DNA of 6,946 nt from Desulfocapsa sp. (lineage in GTDB: Bacteria; Desulfobacterota; Desulfobulbia; Desulfobulbales; Desulfocapsaceae): positions 1 to 6,946 of the forward strand of contig DAOVZA010000107.1 in NCBI GenBank assembly GCA_030635405.1, in the 5' to 3' direction. A program made the translations under genes and the position numbers. This document shows positions 1-5,860 of this stretch, piece by piece. The notes under the pieces were generated by a model, which did not search any database, had not been told where the DNA came from, and saw only the letters and a program-made list of their open reading frames with translations. Position 1 is the first letter of the stretch. The number at the start of each line of letters is the position of its first letter.

Positions 1-680
1 ATGGATTGCATGCCTTCGATAACAAGACTCTTGATAAGTGTTTCAGATGCTGACCTGTTTTTTAATTTTCCGGCCATTGGAGCGCAGAAGACGTTGGCAA
101 GAACGGCACCGTATAGAGTAGTTAGGAGTGCGACAGCCATGGCAGGCCCAATGGAGTCAGGGTCAGACATGTTCATGAGCATCTGTACTAGACCAATCAA
201 TGTTCCAACCATTCCCATTGCAGGACCATAACCAGCAAGGGAAGTGAAGATGTCCTGACCTTTATCATGTCGATCAGCAAGATATTCGAGTTCAGTGGTG
301 AGCATGGCCTTTAATGTGTCAGGCTCCTGACCATCAACAGCCATTTGCATAGCTTTAACAAGGAATTCATCCTCAACACCATCCATCATACCCTGTAGGG
401 ATAAAATACCTTCCTTTCGAGCTTTATTGGCAAATTCCATTAACTGTACAATGAGACCATATGGGTCTTCATCTTTGTTAAGTACGGTTTTTTTGGCAAT
501 GGAAATTGCACCTATGATATCGGACAAAGGGTAATGAACAAGTGCAACACCTATTGTACCACCAAAAACAATCAACGCCGATGGGATGTTGATAAAAATA
601 CCAAGAGGCCCTCCCTGAAGAATAGCCATAAGCATAAGGCCACAAGCTAGAGCTAAGCCAATTATTGTTCCGATATCCAA
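1..680 (-). CDS. motA: MotA, flagellar motor stator subunit (3' end beyond the window)
   Basis: MotA pairs with MotB in the inner membrane to form the ion channel that pushes on rotor protein FliG. The visible 226 residues show four hydrophobic segments (about residues 4-21, 27-49, 147-169 and 178-203). The long cytoplasmic loop between the second and third contains the ANKARKEGILSL motif. GYGPAMGMVGTLIGLV (151-166) holds Pro153, matching the family proline near Pro173 of E. coli, and Pro201 matches the second conserved proline. I chose the TTG start at 680-678 because GGAGGG lies 7 nt upstream and the resulting N-terminus, MDIGTIIGL, fits the family; no in-frame ATG lies nearby. The family is usually about 250-290 residues, so a few dozen C-terminal residues are missing, and motB would be expected next. 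A terminator separates it from flgE, implying separate transcription. Odd point: residue 96 is Gln where most relatives have Glu. The family call is very secure. Confidence 0.96.
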   Translation of the reverse strand, partial: MDIGTIIGLALACGLMLMAILQGGPLGIFINIPSALIVFGGTIGVALVHYPLSDIIGAISIAKKTVLNKDEDPYGLIVQLMEFANKARKEGILSLQGMMDGVEDEFLVKAMQMAVDGQEPDTLKAMLTTELEYLADRHDKGQDIFTSLAGYGPAMGMVGTLIGLVQMLMNMSDPDSIGPAMAVALLTTLYGAVLANVFCAPMAGKLKNRSASETLIKSLVIEGMQS

Positions 681-687
681 AGAAACA

Positions 688-693
688 CCCTCC
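688..693 (-). promoter_or_regulatory. Ribosome binding site that decides the TTG start of motA
   Basis: The minus strand reads GGAGGG here, 7 nt before the TTG at 680. This is the strongest Shine-Dalgarno match in the region. An in-frame GTG lies a few codons upstream but overlaps this site and has no purine-rich sequence of its own, so TTG is preferred. Confidence 0.8.
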
Positions 694-727
694 AACACTG
701 GGAATAATATTAAAAAACGTATATTTG

Positions 728-756
728 ATTCTATATTCTGGCGTCAGAAAAGACAA
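728..756 (-). promoter_or_regulatory. Possible sigma70-like promoter for motA
   Basis: On the minus strand TTGTCT (756-751) and TAGAAT (733-728) are separated by 17 nt, resembling -35 and -10 boxes. The -10 matches the consensus at 5 of 6 positions, the -35 less well. Transcription would start around 720, giving a leader of about 40 nt. A promoter is expected somewhere in 681-906 because a terminator isolates motA. I saw no convincing sigma54 (TGGCAC-N5-TTGC) or sigma28 (TAAA-N15-GCCGATAA) match. In AT-rich DNA this match could be chance. Confidence 0.3.
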
Positions 757-906
757 TGCAAAATGTATTCCTGAATGAGATCTGTGGCTTTACTGCCCTG
801 TTCTTCCCGAATTAACGATTTATTTTGTGATATTTTATAAAAACAATGAAAACTAAAGAAAGGAGAGTCAAAAAACTGACTGGGTAAGGATGGTAAAAGT
901 GAGGAT

Positions 907-939
907 AAAAAAAAGGCTCTTCATAATATGAAGAGCCTT
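907..939 (-). terminator. Intrinsic terminator after flgE
   Basis: The arms AAGGCTCTTCAT and ATGAAGAGCCTT form a perfect 12-bp stem with a 3-nt loop. On the minus strand the hairpin leads straight into eight T residues (positions 914-907, two of them also in the stem). It starts 21 nt past the flgE stop codon. The uridine tract lies only on the minus-strand side, so it terminates leftward transcription from flgE and not rightward transcription. It marks the end of the fliI-to-flgE transcription unit. Confidence 0.93.
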
Positions 940-960
940 AGGTGAATGGATGTGCTGTGG

Positions 961-2211
961 TTATCGTTTAAGATTAATTAATTCTCCTAGGAGTTCATCA
1001 ACTGTGGTGATAATTTTTGAGTTGGCCTGAAAACCTCTCTGGGTTGTAATCATTTTAACAAATTCCTGTCCCATATCAACATTGGATTGTTCCAGTGAGT
1101 TGGTGAAAATTGATCCAAGCTCAGGTCCTGGAATACCAGATCTTGCGGGACCTGATGAATCTGTTCCTTTAAACATATTAGAGCCGACCATTTCAAGCCC
1201 ACCGGGATTCGTAAATTTCCCAAGAACGAGTTGTGAAACTTTAACCTGCTCGCCATTGGAGTAGGATGCTACAACAATTCCTTCTTCGTTTATACCAACA
1301 TTGGTTAAGTTACCAGATCCAAAACCATTCTGATCCTGAGAAATAACTGTTGATACACTGTTAAACTGTGTTGTGTCAAAGGTGACATCAATTGGTACGC
1401 CAGCGTCTGAGCCATTAGCCCAATCGATAGCCGGAATTTGGCCTTCACCACCAGCAGTTAAGATACCCGAGTCATCAAATACAATCGCCGCACCTCCTGC
1501 TCCGCCCAAGGCATTTCCGTCAGCATCTTCTGCACTCCAGTGCCAGTCCCATGTATTATCAGCGGCATCACTTTTAACAAAATAAAGAGAAACTAAATGG
1601 TCTGTACCGAGTGAATCATAGGTGGTTGTTGAAGCAGAGTAGTTGAAAGTTGCTGGATCAGTTGGATCAAAAGCATTGACAGGTGGTATCTCACTTGCGT
1701 CCAGGTTGGTGTTGAATGTCATGGCATCTGTTACTTTTGCAGGTACTAAACCAACATTTGCCACTTGAATACTTTCAGGGTCACCAGGAAGTGGGTCACC
1801 GTTGTCATCAAATGGTTTACCCTGAACACGAAATCCTTCTGGATTCACAAGATAACCATCTTGATCAAAACGAAAGGCACCAGCTCTTGAATAATATGTT
1901 GTGTTATCACCGGGTTCTTTAAGAAGAAAGAATCCTTCACCTTCAATTGCTACATCGGTATTTGAGGAAGTTGATTCAAAAGTTCCCTGGCTGAATATAT
2001 TATCAACTTTCGATACATTAACACCACGACCAACCTGTGAAGAACCACCAGATCCTGAAATATTACTGGCAAGCAGATCTGAGAAAACAGTTCTGGCACC
2101 TTTGAAACCTAATGTATTGGTATTGGCAAGATTGTTACCAATTACGCTCATTGCCTGTGAATTTGTATTAAGGCCACTCACTCCACTGTATAGTGCGCTG
2201 GTGATTCCCAT
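961..2211 (-). CDS. flgE: FlgE, flagellar hook protein
   Basis: FlgE polymerises outside the cell into the curved hook that joins rod and filament. The 416-residue product is close to the E. coli length (about 400). The N-terminus (1-50) has the rod/hook signature SALYSGVSGLNTNSQAMSVI and NNLANTNTLGFK, which forms half of the D0 coiled coil and the export signal region. The middle includes TTYDSLGTDHLVSLYFVK, typical of the FlgE D2 domain, which with the length separates it from FlgF and FlgG. The C-terminus, with SLEQSNVDMGQEFVKMITTQ and RGFQANSKIITTVDELL, is the other half of D0. No cysteine is present. The ATG at 2211 has AGGGAG 8 nt upstream. It starts 41 nt after flgD, whose product caps the growing hook, and the terminator follows. 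The FlgE assignment is secure. Confidence 0.97.
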   Translation of the reverse strand: MGITSALYSGVSGLNTNSQAMSVIGNNLANTNTLGFKGARTVFSDLLASNISGSGGSSQVGRGVNVSKVDNIFSQGTFESTSSNTDVAIEGEGFFLLKEPGDNTTYYSRAGAFRFDQDGYLVNPEGFRVQGKPFDDNGDPLPGDPESIQVANVGLVPAKVTDAMTFNTNLDASEIPPVNAFDPTDPATFNYSASTTTYDSLGTDHLVSLYFVKSDAADNTWDWHWSAEDADGNALGGAGGAAIVFDDSGILTAGGEGQIPAIDWANGSDAGVPIDVTFDTTQFNSVSTVISQDQNGFGSGNLTNVGINEEGIVVASYSNGEQVKVSQLVLGKFTNPGGLEMVGSNMFKGTDSSGPARSGIPGPELGSIFTNSLEQSNVDMGQEFVKMITTQRGFQANSKIITTVDELLGELINLKR

Positions 2212-2252
2212 GGATGTTTCTCCCTTATATTAAATGGATTTTTGAAGTAAAT

Positions 2253-3134
2253 TTAATTCCCAGCTAAAAAGTGCTGGAGTGCGTCCTGTTCGATCTGTTC
2301 ATCATCCGTGGAAGCAGAATCTTCTGTATTTGGTGATGTTAACGTCCCTGTAACATCTGCGCTTACGGCATCAACAACGTCGCCTACGACTTCATCGACA
2401 ATTGTTTCCTCTTCTTGGTCTTCTGTTATTTCTTTGTCATACGTTTGATTAGCCTGATAAACTGCAATGATTGCATTACTACTTATTTCGGCACCAGCCA
2501 TTGTATGAATAATTGCATCTCCATTTTCACTGGAAAAGTCAACGCCTACGACTTCAGACTGAACAAGAGGAGAAGCTGCTATGGTTTCATCTTCGCCGGC
2601 AGAGGTGGCTTCAATAATGAGTTTATAATTTCCTTCTGGTACAATATTACCCTCATTGTCAAGACCATCCCATTGTAGAAAATGATCCCCCTGGGTGAGC
2701 TCGGTTGGGCGTAATGAAGCAACGGTGGAACCGTTTTCATCGACAATGGTCATTGTAACTGATGCTGCTGTACCATCAAGCCTGTAACCGACGCTGGATG
2801 GGGTACCATCAAAATTAAATGACGAACTGGTATATACGACTTCATTACCAATAAGATCCATTGTCGCAAATCGATCAGACTGTTGTTGAATAGCGGCGAT
2901 TTCTTCTAAAGAACCATTAAGATTCTGGAGTTGCTCAAGTGAACTGAATTCTGCAAGTTGTGATGTGAACTCTGTGGCGTCATCAGGGTTTAATGGGTCC
3001 TGATTTTGCAACTGAGCAACAAGAAGTTTGAGAAAATCTTCTTTTCCCATCATATCGTCAGCATCAGTGTACGAATATGTAGGTGTAAGATTCGCAGTAC
3101 TTGAGGGGGCGAAGAGTTCGGATATTTCAGCCAT
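2253..3134 (-). CDS. flgD: FlgD, hook-cap (hook assembly scaffold) protein with acidic C-terminal extension
   Basis: FlgD is exported by the flagellar type III system and sits at the tip of the growing hook, where it helps FlgE subunits assemble; it is discarded afterwards. Residues 31-73 carry the conserved N-terminal FlgD block, including KEDFLKLLVAQLQNQDPLNP and AEFSSLEQLQNLN. Residues about 105-228 form the beta-rich C-terminal part, with the FlgD Ig-like motif FLQWDGLDNEGNIVPEGNY at 152-170. Family members are commonly about 220-240 residues; this one has 293. The excess is a tail from about residue 232 with 19 Asp/Glu in 62 residues and only one Lys. The ATG at 3134 has an AAGGA-type ribosome site at normal spacing. 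It lies between fliK and flgE, 43 and 41 nt away, the classical order. The family call is very secure; the role of the tail is unknown. Confidence 0.96.
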   Translation of the reverse strand: MAEISELFAPSSTANLTPTYSYTDADDMMGKEDFLKLLVAQLQNQDPLNPDDATEFTSQLAEFSSLEQLQNLNGSLEEIAAIQQQSDRFATMDLIGNEVVYTSSSFNFDGTPSSVGYRLDGTAASVTMTIVDENGSTVASLRPTELTQGDHFLQWDGLDNEGNIVPEGNYKLIIEATSAGEDETIAASPLVQSEVVGVDFSSENGDAIIHTMAGAEISSNAIIAVYQANQTYDKEITEDQEEETIVDEVVGDVVDAVSADVTGTLTSPNTEDSASTDDEQIEQDALQHFLAGN

Positions 3135-3177
3135 TTTATATTCCTTGTTTGATATAGAAAAGTTTCACGGGATAGCG

Positions 3178-4695
3178 TTATACTTTAAGATTGATCCCGG
3201 AGGACTCAGCACTGTTTTCATCTTCTTCCTGGTCATCGAGAAGAAGATCAAATGTATCATTGTTATTTTTTGAAGAGCTGTTGGAGGCAAATTCCTGTTG
3301 ATTGGAAGTGAATTGTTCCTGGAATAATTCTCTCTGATTCCCACCATCACCTTCCATGGTCACTTCAAAGGAATCAACTGTGAATCCCTGCTCTTGAAGA
3401 ACTGAACGCAGACGTGGCATTTGTTTTTCAAGGGTTTCTAATACTTGCTGACTCTGAGCAACAATATTGGCATTTATGGAATCGCCTTTTACAAGGATAT
3501 CAATTTTAATCGCACCAAGTTCGGCAGGATTGAGCTGTAATGTCAGTTTACTGGTCTGAAGCCTTGGGTTTACGCTGAATCTTTTAATGAGGTTATCGAC
3601 CAGTTCATTTTCAGGTACCGGTTGATGGACACCAGGTGCCAGTTTTCCTTCTACGCTTGTTGGTGTAGTAGTTGGGGTTGCACTAGTTGTAAGTTGTTGT
3701 CCGAAAGTTGATTCACCAGGTTTTGTTTCAGATCCAGAATTCACAGAGCTTTGGTTCATTGCATTAATGACTTCAGCTTTATTTTGTTGCTTGTTTCCTT
3801 TCTGGTCATTGTTGCCCTGCTGGGGATTTCCAGGATTAGTTACTTTTGATTCACCAAGTTTTGCATTTAAAAATTGCTCGTTAACATCCTGGTGAGCTCC
3901 TTCAAGTTTTATAGAGTTAGGTTTTGGAGCATTTTTTTCCATGGGTACTATGGGAACAACACCAACTTGTCTACTTTGTATGGTGCTGTTTTCAGCTTCT
4001 GCCAGTAAAGAGGCTGATAATCCCTGTAACTGTTCTGTGCTTTTTTGTGGATCAGTTAGTGACGGATTACTGCTGGTTATAGTGATGGAACCAGTGTTTT
4101 TCCCCTGATCAAGGATTTGCTGAATCTGCTGAAGCAGTAATGTTTCGGCTTTAGAAGCACCTTGTAAACTGTTCTCGGTTCCCAGTGGTGTGCTGGTTTT
4201 AGCTACCAGGTTTGGAGCAACGGATGTTTCAATTAAGCTGTCAGCCAAAAGAGGATTTTTTTCAGTACCAAAACTATTTAAAGGATTTTGCTGAACTAAA
4301 GGGTTTTCCTGAACTACTGGACTTTGCTGAAATGAACCTGACAGGATTGGCTGTGTAACACGATCCTGCACAGTAACAGGCATGTGGGTTGTAATGGCAT
4401 CATGTGCTTTTATTAAGCCATTTAAAGCTTGAACCGGTACGTTTTCCTGTGGCTGTCCTTTATTTTCTGTTGCTTCTGTTATATTTGAGAGTTCGTTATT
4501 TTGAGGGGTATTTGCTTCCTGTTCAGATCCTTTGGCTGTGGAACCCTGATTTTGACCTTTGTCTTTATCAAGAGAATTAATTGCCTCATCCATTGCTGGT
4601 GAAAAATCACCGTTGTCACTATCTACTTCAGAAGTGTTTTGCTGTGACGCTGGTGGTTTTACTGGTGTGGCAGGGTTAAGGAGAACAGTTTCCAT
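3178..4695 (-). CDS. fliK: FliK, hook-length control protein
   Basis: FliK is exported during hook growth, acts as a molecular ruler, and triggers FlhB to switch from hook-type to filament-type substrates. The 505-residue product has the usual two-part layout. Residues 1 to about 365 are low in complexity, rich in Gln, Asn, Ser, Thr and Pro, and probably disordered: the ruler and export region. Residues about 365-445 match the conserved hook-length control domain (Flg_hook), including LTLQLNPAELGAIKIDILVK from 384 and LETLEKQMPRLRSVLQEQGF. A hydrophilic tail follows, ending in an acidic patch (LLLDDQEEDE). It is longer than Salmonella FliK (405), but FliK length varies widely. Residues about 124-141 contain a threefold 6-residue repeat. 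The ATG at 4695 lies 6 nt past the motE stop and its ribosome site sits in the end of motE. N-terminal similarity to other FliK proteins is expected to be low; the domain and context make the call. Confidence 0.94.
   Translation of the reverse strand: METVLLNPATPVKPPASQQNTSEVDSDNGDFSPAMDEAINSLDKDKGQNQGSTAKGSEQEANTPQNNELSNITEATENKGQPQENVPVQALNGLIKAHDAITTHMPVTVQDRVTQPILSGSFQQSPVVQENPLVQQNPLNSFGTEKNPLLADSLIETSVAPNLVAKTSTPLGTENSLQGASKAETLLLQQIQQILDQGKNTGSITITSSNPSLTDPQKSTEQLQGLSASLLAEAENSTIQSRQVGVVPIVPMEKNAPKPNSIKLEGAHQDVNEQFLNAKLGESKVTNPGNPQQGNNDQKGNKQQNKAEVINAMNQSSVNSGSETKPGESTFGQQLTTSATPTTTPTSVEGKLAPGVHQPVPENELVDNLIKRFSVNPRLQTSKLTLQLNPAELGAIKIDILVKGDSINANIVAQSQQVLETLEKQMPRLRSVLQEQGFTVDSFEVTMEGDGGNQRELFQEQFTSNQQEFASNSSSKNNNDTFDLLLDDQEEDENSAESSGINLKV
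4280..4333. repeat. 18-bp tandem repeat, three units, inside fliK
   Basis: Three consecutive 18-nt units lie at 4280-4297, 4298-4315 and 4316-4333. On the plus strand the first two are AAAGGATTTTGCTGAACT and AAAGGGTTTTCCTGAACT (2 differences). The third, ACTGGACTTTGCTGAAAT, differs from the first at 4 positions. The period is a multiple of three, so each unit encodes six FliK residues, giving QQSPVV, QENPLV and QQNPLN. A related EKNPLL occurs five residues further on. Confidence 0.8.
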
Positions 4696-4701
4696 TTATT
4701 T

Positions 4702-5283
4702 TCACTCCAATTTTATCGTTGTAAACGTTGTGCTGAGTTTTGAGGCTGTTACTTTATCCATTCGATCAAGAATTTTAGCCGCTGATTTAACTTTCATATA
4801 TGCCAGGAGATCTGCTGCAAGCTGTTTATCAAGAGCCGCGAGGGAAAGAGCTGCGCGATCGGGGCTCATTTTGGCATATATAAGACTTAAATCCTTTGTC
4901 TTTTGTAGCTCTACTGCATTTTTTTCAGCGAGTAACTCTTCGATTTTTAGCTGTATTTTCTTTAATTCGTCGAGCTTCTCATCTATCAGTGTAAGTTTCT
5001 TATCGGCTTCAACCTGAAGAGTCTTTAGTTCCTTTTCCTTAAGGGCCAGAACTTTCTTCTCCTCTGCAAGATTGTCTCTTTCGTTTTGTAATACGGCATA
5101 CAGTCTTCTTTCTTCTACGGATTCGAATTCAGTTTTGCCTTCAGGAGACTGATTTGATGTTGTCTTGTCTGCGGCAGTTGGCGTTTCTGTGTCGGGATCT
5201 GCTCCTAAGGATAGAGCTGGAGTTAACCCAATAATAAGGAGAAAGATACCAATGCAAGTTAAGGAAAAGAGTTTTGAATACAT
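4702..5283 (-). CDS. MotE/YlxF-family flagellar coiled-coil protein
   Basis: The product has 193 residues. Residues about 5-28 are a hydrophobic segment ending in LSLGA-D, either a cleaved signal peptide or a membrane anchor, so the body should be periplasmic or outside the inner membrane. Residues about 53-132 are a heptad-like charged helix, predicted coiled coil. Residues 133-190 (IYAKMSPDRAALSLAALD, then AAKILDRMDKVTASKL) resemble the helical MgtE N-terminal-like repeats of the MotE family. Known relatives include rhizobial MotE, a chaperone for the periplasmic motility protein MotC, Borrelia FlbB of the motor collar, and Bacillus YlxF, encoded at this same place between fliJ and fliK. 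A role in stator or periplasmic motor assembly is inferred from those relatives. The ATG at 5283 has AAGGA 5 nt upstream. Cys10 is too early in the hydrophobic core for a normal lipobox. The name motE is commonly used, but equivalence is not shown here. Confidence 0.85.
   Translation of the reverse strand: MYSKLFSLTCIGIFLLIIGLTPALSLGADPDTETPTAADKTTSNQSPEGKTEFESVEERRLYAVLQNERDNLAEEKKVLALKEKELKTLQVEADKKLTLIDEKLDELKKIQLKIEELLAEKNAVELQKTKDLSLIYAKMSPDRAALSLAALDKQLAADLLAYMKVKSAAKILDRMDKVTASKLSTTFTTIKLE
4705..4708 (-). promoter_or_regulatory. fliK ribosome binding site embedded in the end of the upstream gene
   Basis: The minus strand reads GGAG in the last two sense codons of the MotE-like gene, immediately before its TGA stop, and lies 9 nt upstream of the fliK ATG. 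Ribosomes finishing the upstream gene would uncover or reuse this site, so translation of the two genes is probably coupled. Confidence 0.7.
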
Positions 5284-5330
5284 AGTGTTCCTTGTAGAAA
5301 TGAAGTAGGGGAGTTGCCTGTTGTGAAAAG

Positions 5331-5777
5331 TTAATTCAAATTACGATCATGACGCAGGATCGCAATTTCATCAAGCATCGCAGCTTCTTTTTTTTCAAGA
5401 TGAGTTTTCCAGGCTTGATCCTGGTGTTCTTTTAGTGTTTTTAACATTTTATGATCCTTAGCCTTTTGAAGTAGCTTTTTCTGCTTACCTTTGGCTATGG
5501 ACACTTTTTTTCTGTAGGTAGTTTCAAGCGTTTTTAATTGACTGCGGCCATATTGAATTCTTTCGTCAAAACGAGCAAGTTCCAGGGCAAGAATACCTTC
5601 TTTTTGTTTGTTTTCGAGGGTGTGAATGAGGAGGCCAAGATCTTCTTTTGCGTTGTCGACTGCTTGAAGAGCCTTTTCAGTAGCAATTCTTGCCTGTATA
5701 TATTTTTCCTGTGCAAGATTCTCTTCTCGTTTTCTAAATTTCAAAATGGAATTGAGAGCAAAAGGTTTTGGTGCCAT
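5331..5777 (-). CDS. fliJ: FliJ, flagellar export ATPase stalk / chaperone-escort protein
   Basis: FliJ is a small antiparallel coiled coil that inserts into the FliI hexamer and links it to FlhA, helping convert ATP hydrolysis and proton-motive force into protein export; it resembles the gamma subunit of F1-ATPase. The product has 148 residues, the usual length, is almost wholly helical and Lys/Glu/Gln-rich, and has no signal peptide. The N-terminal FALNSILKFRKREENLAQ and the C-terminal MLKTLKEHQDQAWKTHLEKK followed by LDEIA fit the FliJ pattern. It follows fliI, its partner, after an unusually long gap of 83 nt and precedes the MotE-like gene by 47 nt. No Shine-Dalgarno sequence is visible before the ATG at 5777, although the N-terminus looks correct. 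Sequence conservation in FliJ is weak, so context carries much of the call. Confidence 0.92.
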   Translation of the reverse strand: MAPKPFALNSILKFRKREENLAQEKYIQARIATEKALQAVDNAKEDLGLLIHTLENKQKEGILALELARFDERIQYGRSQLKTLETTYRKKVSIAKGKQKKLLQKAKDHKMLKTLKEHQDQAWKTHLEKKEAAMLDEIAILRHDRNLN

Positions 5778-5860
5778 AATTATTGAAATGAGGGTTTAAC
5801 TGGGGTGTGAATGAGAAGATTTATTCTGTCAGATTCCTGAATTTATAAAAAGGAAAATAT

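Noticed and set aside
478..756. Minus-strand open frame of 92 codons with an ATG start
   Set aside because: It overlaps motA in another frame, and its translation is the frame-shifted shadow of the MotA N-terminus. The motA frame gives a clear family match.
777..810. TAAAG motif 15 nt before CAGGAATA, considered as a sigma28 promoter for motA
   Set aside because: The -10 part matches GCCGATAA poorly, so the site is not supported.
738..860. Minus-strand stop-free frame ending in SKATDLIQEYILHCLF, between the terminator and motA
   Set aside because: The peptide looks protein-like, but I found no plausible start codon with a ribosome site, and nothing resembles FlbD or another flagellar family. 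Most likely chance.
866..881. Small inverted repeat AGTCA-AAAAAC-TGACT
   Set aside because: A 5-bp stem with a 6-nt loop and no T tract is too weak to call a terminator or operator.
1901..2233. Plus-strand open frame of 110 codons opposite flgE
   Set aside because: It lies opposite the conserved FlgE N-terminal region and has no recognisable product. Its reading frame follows from codon bias on the other strand.
4559..5017. Plus-strand open frame of 152 codons
   Set aside because: It runs antisense to the fliK start and the MotE-like gene. Its Ser/Phe-rich composition is what the complement of a Lys/Glu-rich coiled coil gives, and both underlying genes are well supported.
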